Shown piece by piece: positions 22,754-33,367 of a DNA stretch of 64,000 nt (within the stretch, counting starts at the first letter, position 1; each line of letters opens with the position of its first letter). The stretch spans positions 62,001-126,000 of the forward strand of contig CAXIPT010000039.1 in the NCBI GenBank assembly GCA_964030475.1. The letters are read 5' to 3'. The translations under genes were made by a program, and so were the position numbers. This DNA is from Tethya wilhelma (taxonomy: Eukaryota; Porifera; Demospongiae; Tethyida; Tethyidae). The notes under the pieces were generated by a model that searched no databases, was not told where the DNA came from, and was given only the letters and a program-made list of their open reading frames with translations.

Positions 22754-23941
22754 GCATTCAATTCAAAATGTTCCATGTGTTAAAAAGAGTAAAATTTCAC
22801 CAAAGTGTTTCTTTTGAGCTGAAAATTGTTTTCAAGACAAAATAAACGTTTTTTGCAAAAAGTGTACTTTTAGGTTTTACAAAATTTTCTAAGTATATAT
22901 TCGAACATAAAAACTAAGTTATTTATCTCAACCATAAGAAAACTTTGTTTTTCAAAAACAATGTTATCTACACTAAGAAAACGTTTCATGTGTTGAAAAA
23001 GGAAAAATTTCGCCAAACAGTTTGTTTTGTACTGAAAATTGTTTTCAAGTAAAAATATAAGTTTTAAGCAAGAAGGGAACTTTTTTGTCTTATAAAATTT
23101 GCTAAGTCCATATTCACACATAAACCACGTTCTTTATCTCTACCGTAAGAAAACTTTGTTTTTCACCAACAATTTTTTTTAAACAAGAGAATGTTTCACG
23201 TGTTGAAAAAAGCAAAATTTCACCAAAGTGTTTCTTTTGAGCTGAAAATTGTTTTCACATCAAAATAAACGTTTTTTGCAAAAAAAATGTACTTTTGGTG
23301 TTGGAAAATTTTCTCACACAAAAAAACTAAGTTCTTTATCTCTACCATGAGAAAACTTTGTTTTTAACCAACAATGTTTTTTACACCAAGAGAATGTTTC
23401 ATGATTTGAAAAAAGTAAAGTTTCAACAAAGTGTATCTTCTGCTGCAAAATTGTTTTCATGTCAAAATAAACGTTTTTTGTGAAAAGTGTATTTTTGGTC
23501 TTAGAAAATTTTCTAAGTCAATAGTAACACAAAAAATTAAGTTCTTTATCTCTACCGTGAAAAAGCTTTGTTTTTCATCAAAAATGTTTTTTACATTAAG
23601 AGAATGTTCCAAGTTTTGAAAAAAGTAAATTTCACCAAAATGTTTCTTTTGTGCCGAAAACTTGTTCTGGTCAAAATAAACGTTTTTAGCTTTTTCTGTC
23701 TTAGAAAATTAGTTCTTTATCTCTATCGTGATAAAACTATGTTTTCACCAACAATGTTATTTACACCAAACCAAAGTGTTTCTTTTCAGCTGAATATTGT
23801 TTTCAAGTCAAAATAAGTGTTTTTAGCAAAAAGTGTAGTTTTTGGTCTTAGAAAATTTTCTAAGTCCAAAGTCACGCAAAAAAACTAATTTCTTCATCTC
23901 TACCGTGAGAAAACTTTGTTTTTCACCAAAAGTGTTATTTA
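22754..23941 (+). repeat. Satellite array, forward orientation, end of the forward block
   Basis: Continues the forward array to a TA at 23940-23941, where a DD34E-type transposon end begins. 23340-23720 reappears inverted at about 26690-27065. Confidence 0.9.
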
Positions 23942-24042
23942 TACAGAGTTTTGCACAATCCTTGCAACTATGCATTGAGTAATGTCAGTTTACTTCCAAA
24001 TATGGAAGAGTAACTAATGAGTGACCACATATCCTGTAGTCA
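23942..24042 (+). mobile_element. Terminal fragment of a DD34E-type element
   Basis: Begins CAGAGTTTTGCACAATCCTT directly after TA, close to the ends of the two DD34E elements (CAGAGGTTTGCATAACTC and CAGCGGTTTGCGCG). About 100 bp is present before a single N (24043); the rest is lost in the gap. Confidence 0.55.
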
Positions 24043-24043
24043 N

Positions 24044-27000
24044 AAGAAACACAAGAAACACTTTTGTGAAATTTTACACATTGAACATTCTCTTGGTGTA
24101 AAAACGTTGTTGGTGATAAAGTTTTCTCACTGTAGAAATTAAGATCTTAGTTTTTTTGTAAATATGTAGAAATACTTTGGTGAAATATAACTTTTTTTAA
24201 CACATGAAACATTTTCTTGTGTAACAAACATTGTTGGTGAAAAACAAAGTTTTCTTACGGTAGAGATAAATAACTTAGTTTTTTTGTTTGAATATGGACT
24301 TAGAAAATTTTGTAAAACCTAAAAGTACACTTTTTGCAAAAAATGTTTATTTTGACTTGAAAACAATTTTCAGCACAAAACAAATACTTTGGTGAAATTT
24401 TACTTTTTTCAACTCATGGAACATTCTCTTGTTGTAAAAATAACATTGTTGGTGAAAATAAAGTTTTCTCATGCTAGAGAAAAAAAACTTAGTTTTTTGT
24501 GTGACGGAAAATTTTCTAAATCCAAAAAGTACACTTTTTGCAAACAATTTTTATTTTGACTTGAAAACAATTTTCAGCTCAGAAGAAACACTTTGGTTAA
24601 ATTCAAACACATGAAGCATTATCTTGTAAAAAACATTGTTGGTAAAAAACAAAGTTTTCTCATGGTAGAAAAAAAAACTTAGTTTTTTTGTTTGACTATG
24701 GACTTAGAAAATCTTTTTAAAACCAAAAAGTTGACTTTTTGGTTAAAACGTTTATTTTGGCTTGAAAACATTTTTCAGAACAAAAGGAACACTTTGGTGA
24801 AATTTTACTTTTTTCAACACATAAAACAACATTGTTGGTAAAAAACAAAGTTTTCTCACTGCAGTGATAAAGAACTTAGTTTTTATGTGTGAATGTGGAC
24901 TTAGAAAATTTTCTAACGCCAAAAAGTACACTTTTTGCAAAAAACGTTTATTTTGATGTGAAAACAATTTTCATCTCAAAAGAAACACTTTGGAGAAATT
25001 TTTCTGTTTTCAATACATGGAAAATTCTCTTGGTATAAACAACATTGTTAGTGAAAAACCAAGCTTTCTCATGGTAGAGATAAAATACTTAGTTTTTTTA
25101 TGTGACTATGGACGTAGAATATTTTCTAAGACCAAAAAATATACTTTTTGCAAAAAACGTTTATTTTGACTGGAAAAAAGTTTTCAGCGCAAAAGAAACA
25201 TTTTGGTTAAATTTTGCTTTTTTCAGCACATGGAACATTGTCTTGGTGTAAGTAACTTTGTTGTTGAAAAACAAAGTTTCTCACAAAATAGATAAAGAAA
25301 TTTGTTTTTTTCGTGTGACTATGGACTTAGAAAAATTTCTAAGACTAAAAAATACGCTTTTTGCAAAAAACGTTTATTTTGACTTCAAATTGATTTTCAG
25401 CTCAAAAGAAACACTTTGGTGAAAATTTACTTTTTTCAACACATGAAACATTGTCTTGGTGTAAAAATCATTGTTGGTGAAAAACAAAGTTTTCTCACGG
25501 TAGAAATAAAGAACTTAGTTTTTTTGTTTGACTATGGACGTTTATTTTGACTTGAAAACAATTTTCAGTACAAAAGAAACACTTTGATGAAATTTTACGT
25601 TTTTTTACACAGGAAACATTTTCTTGGAGTAAATAACATTATATATGAAAAAGAAAGTTTTCTCACGGTAGAGATAAACAACTTAGTTTTTTTGTGTGAC
25701 TATGGACTTAGAAAATTTTCAAGAAAACTGTGACTATGGACTTAGAAAATTTTCAAAGAACTAAAACTACACTTTTTGCTAAAAACGTTTATTTTGACTA
25801 GAAACAAACTTTCTACTCAAAGGAAACACTTTGGTGAAGTTTTACTTTTTACAACACAAGGAAATTGGTGTAAATAACATTCTCTTGATGTAAAAAACAT
25901 TGTTCATTACAGTAGAGATAATAAACTTAATTTTTTGTGTGACTACGGACTTAGAAAATTTTCTAAGACCAAAAAATACCTTTTTTGCAAAAAACGTTTA
26001 TTTTGACACTGAAAACAATTTTCAACACAAATGAAACACTTTAGTGAAATTTACTTTTTTCAAAACTTGGAACATTTTCTTAATGTAAAAAACATTGTTG
26101 ATGAAAAACAAAGTTTTTTCACGGTAGAGATAAAGAACTTTGTTTTTTTGTGCTTACTCTTGACTTAGAAAATTTTCTAAGACCAAAAGTTCACTTTTTG
26201 CTAAAAATATTAATTTTGACTTGAAAACAATTTTCAGCACAAAAGAAACACTTTGGTGAAACTTTACTTTTTTCAACAAATTGAACTTTCTCTTGATGTA
26301 AATAACATTGTTAGTAAAAAAAAAAGTTTTCTCACGGTAGTGATAAAGAACTTAGTTTTTTTTGTGTGACTATGGACATAGAAAAGTTTTTAAGACCAAA
26401 AAGTTCACTTTTTGCAAAAGCATTTGTTTTAACTTAAAGACAATTTTCAGCTCAAAAGAAACACTTTGGTGATATTTTGTTTTTTGTAACACATGAATCA
26501 TTGTCTTGGTGAAAACACATTGTTGGTGAAAAATAAAGTTTTCTCACTGTAGAGATAAAGAACTTAATTTTTTGGTGGGACTATGGAGGTTTATTTTGAC
26601 TTGAAAACAATTTTCAGCTCAAAAGAAACATTTTGGTGAAATTTTACTTTTTTCAACACAGGGAACATTTTCTTGGTATCAATAACATTTGTGGTGAAAA
26701 ACAAAGGCTAAAAACGTTAATTTTGACCAGAAAAAGTTTTCGGCACAAAAGAAACATTTTGGTGAAATTTACTTTTTTCAAAACTTGGAACATTCTCTTA
26801 ATGTAAAAAAGATTTTTCGATGAAAAACAAAGCTTTTTCACGGTAGAGATAAAGAACTTAATTTTTTTGTGTTACTATTGACTTAGAAAATTTTCTAAGA
26901 CTAAAAATACACTTTTCACAAAAAACGTTTATTTTGACTTGAAAACAATTTTGCAGCAGAAGATACACTTTGTTGAAACTTTACTTTTTTCAAATCATGA

Positions 27001-28194
27001 AACATTCTCTTGGTGTAAAAAACATTGTTGGTTAAAAACAAAGTTTTCTCATGGTAGAGATAAAGAACTTGGTTTTTTTGTGTGACTATGGACTTAGAAA
27101 ATAATCTAACACCAAAAAGTACACTTTTTGCAAAAAACATTTATTTTGACTTGAAAACAATTTTCAGCTCAAGAGAAACACTGGTGAAATTTTGCTTTTT
27201 TCAACCCATGGAACATTCTCTTGGTGTAAATAACATTGTTGGTGAAAAACAAAGTTTTCTCATGGTAAAGATAAACTACTTAGTTTTTTTCTGTGACTAT
27301 GGATATAGAAAATTTTCTTAGACCAAAAAATACACTTTTTGCAAAAAACGTTTATTTTGACTTGAAAACAATTTTCAGCACAAAACAAAATTATTGGTGA
27401 AATTTTACTTTTTTCAACACATGAAACATTCTCTTGTGTAAAAAACATGGTTGGTAAAAACAAAGTTTTCTCATGGTAGAAGTAAAGAACTTAGTTATTT
27501 TGTGAAAAGTTCACTTTTTCCTTTAAACATTTATTTTGACTTGAAAACAATTTTCAGCACAAAACAAACTCTTGTGTGAAATTTTACTTTTTTCAACACT
27601 TGGAACATTTGCTTGGTGTAAATAACATTGTTGGTGAAAAACAAAGTTTTCTCATGGTAGAAATAAAGAACTTAGTTTTTTTGTGCGACTATGGATTTAG
27701 ACAAAAAGTACACCTTTGCAAAAAACGTTTATTTTGACTTGAAAACAATTTTAAGCACAAAACAAACATTTTGGTGAAATTTTACTCTTTTCAACACATG
27801 AAACATTCTCTTGGTGTAAATAACAATGTTAGTGAAAAACAAAGTTTTCTCACGGTAGTGATAAAGAACTTAGTTTTTTTGTGTGACTATGGACATAGAA
27901 AAGTTTTTAAGACCAAAAAGTTCACTTTTTGCAAAAGCGTTTATTTTAATTTAAAGACAATTTTTAGCTCAAAAGAAACACTTTGGTGATATTTTGTTTT
28001 TTGTAACACATGAATCATTGTCTTGGTAAAAACATTGTTGGTGAAAAATAAAGTTTTCTCACTGTAGAGATAAAGAACTTAATTTTTTTGGTGGGACTAT
28101 GGAGATTTATTTTGACTAGAAAACAATTTTCAGCTCAAAAGAAACATTTTGGTGAAATTTTACTTTTTTCAACACAGGGAACATTTTCTTGGTA
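24044..28194 (-). repeat. Satellite array, reverse orientation
   Basis: About 19 monomers in the opposite orientation to the preceding array. 24200-25900 matches the inverse of about 21000-22650 nearly monomer by monomer, including rare variants such as the shortened unit and the ATATATAATGTTATTTAC variant. It ends at the TA flanking DD34E element copy 2. Confidence 0.92.
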
Positions 28195-28357
28195 CAGAGG
28201 TTTGCATAACTCTTGCTTTCAGGCTGATCACTGACTTCCTTTTATGGCAAGTAGTGGTACAAACCACAACACGTAATACTACGCAATAGCAACATCAGGT
28301 GATTTAATACTTCACATTCGCCGTGTTGACATTAGCTAGATAGGCAGGAAATTCAGT

Positions 28358-29301
28358 ATGGACCCTTACAATGGACTGAGCTGGGTGAATTCAGGCTATT
28401 CTGAGTGGAACTTCTCCCCTGCCCAACACTACTACAATTTTCCAACTAGTAGGAGTGATCAACGCCTCCAGACACAGACAGGGCAAACTCCTGAACCTCC
28501 AACTGTAGCAAAAGAGTCACCTGTGGTCTGTGAGTATAACTATGATGTAAAGGTCATTAATCCTATGAAAAAAAGTGACTATGTGGTCAGAATGTGGCAT
28601 GGTGTGCACGCTAAGTTTACCTCACCATCGGAACTGCGAGCCCAACTACAAGAGTCATTCCCTAGTGATTTTCCAAGCTCAAATGACTTTAAATTGGGCT
28701 ACTTTGAAGGCAATGCAAAGCTTGGATTATACAAGACAAGGACTTGTCTGTGATGTATAGCACATTCGAACAACGTTCAAGAATAGTACTGTGGTGTGAC
28801 GCAAAGGTTTCTGAACAAACTCCTCAACCACCTGCCAAGAAGAAAAGATCTCAACCCCCTGAGAGTCTTGAAGAGGAGGTGAAAATGGACCAGATCTTTG
28901 TTAAGCTTAAGAAGCTTCACCCAAAAATGGATACTGTCAAGTTGAGGATATGGGCAAAGATGATACACAGTCACCACCATGATGATTATGACAATCCACC
29001 AGAAATCCCTCTCATAACTGGGTCACCTACCCTTGCAAAGAGAACATCTGTGGCTGATGCACTGGCCAATGCTGCTATGACAATCGCAAGTGCAATGCAG
29101 ACTCCAAAAACACCACAGAAACACTCTCATCAGTCCGGTACCTCTTCTACCTTTTCACCAATGACTGGTGCTAAACTTCGCCGAAGTTGTTTAGATGATC
29201 TGAAAGCATTAAAAGAACTCCTGCAAGATGGTGTACTCACTGAAGCCGAGTTTGCTAACCAAAAGGAGAAAATCATGTGTACACTCAAAGGCATCAAGTA
29301 G
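28358..29301 (+). pseudogene. SHOCT-domain accessory protein of the DD34E element, copy 2 (one frameshift)
   Basis: Starts at ATG 28358 (MDPYNGLSWVNSGYSEWNFS) with about 60 residues of Tyr/Pro/Gln-rich leader. It then has the same plan as copy 1: YDVKVINP ... LGYFEG ... WIIQDKDLSVM ... IVLWCD, a basic linker PPAKKKRSQ, KLRIWAKMI with DNPPEIPLITG, and a SHOCT-like end (LDDLKALKELLQDGVLTEAE then FANQKEKI). The frame changes between GYFEGNAK and WIIQDKD (about 28715-28723): upstream coding is in one frame, downstream in another. Aligned to copy 1, no domain is missing, so this is a single small indel. It could also be an assembly or sequencing error. Confidence 0.8.
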
Positions 29302-29390
29302 ACTGAAAGAACACATCATTGATTTCATCATTATCATCAATTTTATTTCACATAATTCACTTGTTTCATTATACATACATACATTTTGAT

Positions 29391-30359
29391 TCAATCATAC
29401 CCTGCATGTTCAATCCAGTTAATGCAATCTGTTGGAGTAATAGCTAAAAATGAAGCTAGCACCAGCAATTCACAATCAAATGTAGAGTCAAGTACCGCTT
29501 CATTCCTTCTTAGAATTGACTTCAGTTTAGAGAATGCTTCTTCTATAGGGTTCATGTCTAAGCTGTATGGGGGTAGGTAATACAAAAGAGCACCAGTTGA
29601 CTGAATGCTTTGTGTAACCCCATCAACATGGTGAATGGATGCATTGTCCATTATTACCACGCTATGGGGATTAAGACCATCGAATCGGTTCAGATGAGGG
29701 CAGAGATAGTGGTCAACAATGTGTAGGAATTCATTGCCATTGACTGATCCTGTCACAGAGTAACAATCAAGGATACCTGCATTCGACATGGCTGCTATAG
29801 CATTGACTCGTTGCCCTCGTACCAACAGCTTGTGCGAAACAGGAGTCTTGCCACGAAAGCTGTAGCCAAATCGCCTAAGACAGTTCCTCCTATCTGCACC
29901 GGTCTCATCCACGAAAACTAACATGTCAGAGTGTCCCTTATAAATCAGCATATCTTGGAGAAACACAGCTCTCTGAAAGGGATCTCTCTGCTTTGCAATA
30001 AGTGTCATCTTCTGTTGGGTAATGTTTGATGACTGCAAAAACCTCCATATGGTGCTTATGTTCACAACAGTTCCTGTCTCTCTAAAAAGGGTGTCTTTGA
30101 TTTCCTGCAAGTACATCTCTGGCCTATCTATAACTGTCTCCAGGATAATTACTTTATCAATCTCTGTAAGCACTGCTGTTCCAGTGTTAGGTGGGTGTTT
30201 GCGCTTGTCAACTTTACCAGTAGACTGAAACAAAGCCACAGTCCTCCTCACAGTAGAAGGGTGCACACACAGGTTACCAGCTACCTCACTGCAGCTCTTG
30301 CCCTGACCCTCAACTTGGTAAATCATGCGCCATCGGAGATCACTTGAATAGGCAGAAGA
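29391..30359 (-). CDS. Tc1/mariner-type DD34E transposase, 5' end lost in gap
   Basis: Open from the gap edge (SSAYSSDLRWRMIYQVEG) to a stop at 29391, about 322 residues. Helix-turn-helix (CSEVAGNLCVHPSTVRRTV), second helical domain, then the triad: D in VFVDETGAD, D in VIMDNASIHH, E in MNPIEEAFSKLK, with 34 residues between the last two. Same domain order as the transposase at 10997-11983 and nearest relatives of each other here (LLVRGQRVNAIA versus LLVRGKHVSAIA). No internal stop. It faces the accessory gene. Confidence 0.92.
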   Translation of the reverse strand, partial: SSAYSSDLRWRMIYQVEGQGKSCSEVAGNLCVHPSTVRRTVALFQSTGKVDKRKHPPNTGTAVLTEIDKVIILETVIDRPEMYLQEIKDTLFRETGTVVNISTIWRFLQSSNITQQKMTLIAKQRDPFQRAVFLQDMLIYKGHSDMLVFVDETGADRRNCLRRFGYSFRGKTPVSHKLLVRGQRVNAIAAMSNAGILDCYSVTGSVNGNEFLHIVDHYLCPHLNRFDGLNPHSVVIMDNASIHHVDGVTQSIQSTGALLYYLPPYSLDMNPIEEAFSKLKSILRRNEAVLDSTFDCELLVLASFLAITPTDCINWIEHAGYD

Positions 30360-30397
30360 NNNNNNNNNNNNNNNNNNNNNNNNNNNNNNNNNNNNNN
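30360..30397. other. Assembly gap (38 N)
   Basis: A run of N that removes the transposase start codon and the right end of the element. Confidence 0.99.
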
Positions 30398-30403
30398 AGT
30401 CTG

Positions 30404-30689
30404 TAGGAAGATAAGTAGCTCAGAGGACTACAAGTTTTGTCCTGGCATCAGCAGTAATGTGTATAAGGAGAATTATGCCTCAGTTCTACGTTATGAATCT
30501 AAGAGTGTTAGAATTGCAACTGAACCTTTTAATCGAGTTGACTCTCCAAATTGTAAAATGTGGCATAAACTTTCCAAAAATGCAAGCATCTTTGAAAAGG
30601 ACATGAAAGATGTACTTTGTCAACCTTGCAAGAAGATGTGTAGTCATTGTCCACCTCTTCCAACACAGCTGGCAGGAGACCAGAGCTAG
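30404..30689 (+). pseudogene. Cys-containing transposon-associated exon, partial
   Basis: Open from just after the gap to a stop at 30689. Motifs: YKFCPGISSNVYKENY, RIATEPFNRVDS, CKMWHKLSKNA and VLCQPCKKMCSHC. The spacing C-x-x-W ... C-x-x-C suggests metal binding. I know similar FCPGI ... C-x-W ... C-x-x-C segments from multi-copy invertebrate genes, often beside transposons, but cannot name the family or function. No start is visible and the C-terminus looks short. Confidence 0.45.
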
Positions 30690-30936
30690 CCTCAGAGTTG
30701 GCGGCGCTGTGGCTACTCTGAGCCTGACTCCATATAGTAGCTGTCACTGTAGCCTTCTGTGATTTTTTTAACGCGCGTCTTCCCTTTGTGACTTTAGGCT
30801 TCTTGTTTTCTTTACTATGATCAGGGTTCACTGTAATGGTTTTTTGCTTTCTCTTTGTCCCAGTAGCTGCTGCTATGGAGGCTGTGGAATTCCGAGTCAC
30901 AGTGGCCGCAGTATTTTCCATTCTGCACAAACGCAA
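30690..30936 (-). CDS. Possible basic N-terminal exon
   Basis: An open minus-strand frame (it continues to 30529, antisense to the exon above). From ATG at about 30918 it encodes MENTAATVTRNSTASIAAAT followed by a Lys/Arg-rich tract (KRKQK, KENKKPKVTKGRRALKKSQK), resembling a nuclear-localisation region. No domain recognised. It may be the start of a minus-strand gene lost at the gap or a chance frame. Confidence 0.3.
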
Positions 30937-31055
30937 ATTGAATCACGTGCGGTTGCCAGGAAGTCACGTTACTTTCCGCATACATATTGTACAGGGCAAT
31001 GGCGCGTTCGATACTCTCTTTCCTTGGTTTATTATATACTCTTGATAGCATTGAG

Positions 31056-31662
31056 TAAGTTCTTTATCTCTACCATGAGAAAACTTTGTTTTTCACCAAC
31101 AATGTTGTTTACTCCAAGAGAATGTTCAATATGATGAAAAAAGTAAAATTTCACCAAAGCGTTTCTTTTGTGCTGAAAATTGTTTTCAAGTCAAAATAAA
31201 CGTTTTTTGCAAAAACGTGTATTTTTTGGTCTTAGAAAATTTTCAAAGTCCTTAGTAACACAAAAAACTAAGTTGTTTATCTCTACCGTGTGAAAACTTT
31301 GTTTTTCAACACAATGTTTTTTACACCAAAAGAATGTTCCATGTGTTGAAAAAAGTAAAATTTCAACAAAGTGTTTCTTTTGAACTGAAAATCGTTTTCA
31401 AGTCAAAATAAACGTTTTTTGCAAAAAGTGTATTTTTTGGTCTTAGAAAATTTTCTAAGTCCATAGTAACACAAAAAAACTAAGTTCTTTATCTCTACCG
31501 TGAGAAAACTTTGTTTTTCACCGCGACAATATTGTTTACTCAAGAGAATGTTCCATGTGATGAAAAATGTAAAATTTCACCAAAGCGTTTCTTTTGAGCT
31601 AAAAATTTTTTTTAAGTCAAAATAAACGTTTTTTGCAAAAAGTGTACTTTTTGGTCTTAGAA
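31056..31662 (+). repeat. Satellite array, forward orientation
   Basis: Three monomers, starting at AAGTTCTTTATCTCTACC and running to the TTAGAA flank of the next insertion. Confidence 0.9.
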
Positions 31663-32245
31663 TATAGTTATCACAAATACTGTAATCTGATTGGTCAATC
31701 ACAGGTCTCTATTGAGCTTAGAGACCTACAAAGCTCAATAGAGACCTGCAGGTCTTCTAAGTGCCTGAGGCAAACTATATTTAAACAATAATACTACCAG
31801 TGTCTTCTCTTGTTTTGTTGAAAAAAAACATGCAGCTTGTTTAAGCGCTAGCAGGTCAGCTGCGCTTTTAAATTTTGACCTCTGAACTCATTTCAAAACC
31901 ACTCCCACCTGGGTCAGCTGGCAACGCTCAACAAGAAGAAAAGAAGGCTTGAAGACTCGCCGTAAGTAGCTCGAGTATCTATGGAGGACAGTCCATAGCT
32001 TGACAAACTTGAGAGTAAGCCAAAATGAATCTTTCAAGTCTACGTAACTTAGCTTGACAAAGAGCGAACTTGGAACCAAGATAAATTTTCAACTGTACGT
32101 ATCTATAGTTGCTAAAAAATAGTCGCTCGGATTTTTGCGGCTAACCAATAGAATTTCTTGTTCTGTTTTGCTGCTAGGGCTGTTAGGCCTCGGGCCTTCA
32201 GGCCTCTAGATAGCGTAGAGACCATTGGACGAGGCCTCTAACTAT
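31663..32245. mobile_element. 583-bp TIR insertion with internal hairpin
   Basis: Interrupts a satellite monomer: TTAGAA occurs immediately left (31657-31662) and right (32246-32251), giving a 6-bp duplication. Ends are short inverted repeats (TATAGTTA at left, TAACTAT at right). A perfect 18-bp stem lies at 31702-31719 and 31731-31748 (CAGGTCTCTATTGAGCTT and its complement) with an 11-nt loop. No coding capacity was seen. Confidence 0.7.
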
Positions 32246-33055
32246 TTAGAAAATTTTCTAAGTCCATAGTCACAAAAAAAACTAATTTCTTTATCTCTAC
32301 CGTTAAAAAACTTTGTTTTTACACTAAGAGAATTTTCCATGGGTTGAAAAAAGTAAATTTCACCAAACTGTTTCTTTTGTGTTAAAAATTGCTTTCCAGT
32401 CAAAATAAACGTTTTTAGCAAAAAGTGAACTTCTTGGTCTTAGAAAATTTTCTAAGTCCAAAATCACACAAAAAAAACTTCAGTTCTTTATCTCTACTGT
32501 GAGAAAACTTTGTTGTTCACCAACAATGTTTTTTACTCCAAGATGTGTTGAAAAAAGGAAAATTTCAACGAAGTGTTTCTTTTGAGCTGAAAATTGTTTT
32601 CAAGTCAAAATAAACGTTTTTAGCAAAAAGTGAAATTTTTGCTCTTAGAAAACTTTTTAAGTCCATAGTCACACAAAAAAACTAAGTTCTTTATCTCTAC
32701 CGTGAGAAAACTTTAGTTTTCACCAACAGTTTTTTACACCAAGAGAATGTTCCATGTGTTGAAAAAAGTAAAATTTCACTAAAGTTGTTCTTTTGTGCTG
32801 AAAGTTGTTTTCAAGTCAAAATAAACGTTTTTTGCAAAAAGTGTACTAATTGGTCTTAGAAAAATTTTTTTTAAGTCCTTAGTAACTCAAAAAATCTAAA
32901 TTCTTTATCTCTACCATGACAAACTTTTTTAGCCAACTATGTTTTTTACACCAAGAGAATTTTCCACGTATTGAAAAACGTAAAATTTCACCAAAGTGTT
33001 TCTTTTGTGCTGAAAATTATGTTCAAGTCAAAATAAACGTTTTTTGCAAATATAA
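32246..33055 (+). repeat. Satellite array, forward orientation
   Basis: Four monomers resuming the interrupted unit, ending at GTTTTTTGCAAATATAATTG where unrelated sequence begins. Confidence 0.9.
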
Positions 33056-33189
33056 TTGTTTTCTGAAGTGGTTGTAGTCGAAAGACTGCCTTGATTTGAG
33101 TGATGTTACATCGGGGAGCAGAGTTATTTGGTACCACAAAGGTACTACTCCTTTTGAAGCTAATGTATTAAAGATATTTGGTAGGTATT
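33056..33189. other. Unrecognised sequence
   Basis: The minus strand reads openly (GVVPLWYQITLLPDVTSLKS), faintly like the C-terminal tail of a LINE reverse transcriptase. Too short to call. Confidence 0.25.
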
Positions 33190-33290
33190 CCCAGTACGGT
33201 AGTACTGGGTACATAGGAATGGCACGGATGGCCCATTAGCGCAATACAAATATTCACGCGAATAACTCTGCAAAAACTGAGCACCTGGCA
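33190..33290 (+). repeat. Dispersed repeat 'Rep-A', 5' end only
   Basis: Starts with the hairpin CCCAGTAC-GGTA-GTACTGGG and runs through ATAGGAATGGCACGGATG and ATTCACGCGAATAACTCTGC. It matches the starts of the copies at 38560, 45792, 57849 and 63880. Confidence 0.85.
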
Positions 33291-33367
33291 TAAGTACATT
33301 ATAGATAATTTTTATAGGTATTAAATGAGCTTTAAAAGATGTTTATTTAGCTATCTTTTTTTGCAAG

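Larger units (their letters stand above)
28195..30359. mobile_element. Two-gene Tc1/mariner-type (DD34E) element, copy 2
   Basis: The left end at 28195 reads CAGAGGTTTGCATAACTC after TA (28193-28194). The accessory gene (plus) and transposase (minus) converge with only 89 bp between stop codons. The right end falls in the 38-N gap. The two transposases and two accessory proteins are clearly homologous but strongly diverged, so copies 1 and 2 are different families sharing one architecture. Confidence 0.85.

Noticed and set aside
15174..28194. Dozens of 60-110-codon open frames on both strands in the satellite (Phe/Lys-rich peptides)
   Set aside because: They recur with the 214-bp period, have no splice or start context, and reflect an AT-rich repeat low in stops.
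12115..28194. CRISPR array
   Set aside because: Repeats are contiguous 214-bp monomers without unique spacers, in a eukaryotic setting.
33023..33189. LINE reverse-transcriptase tail on the minus strand
   Set aside because: Only about 50 residues with a loose resemblance and satellite sequence on one side; not enough to call.
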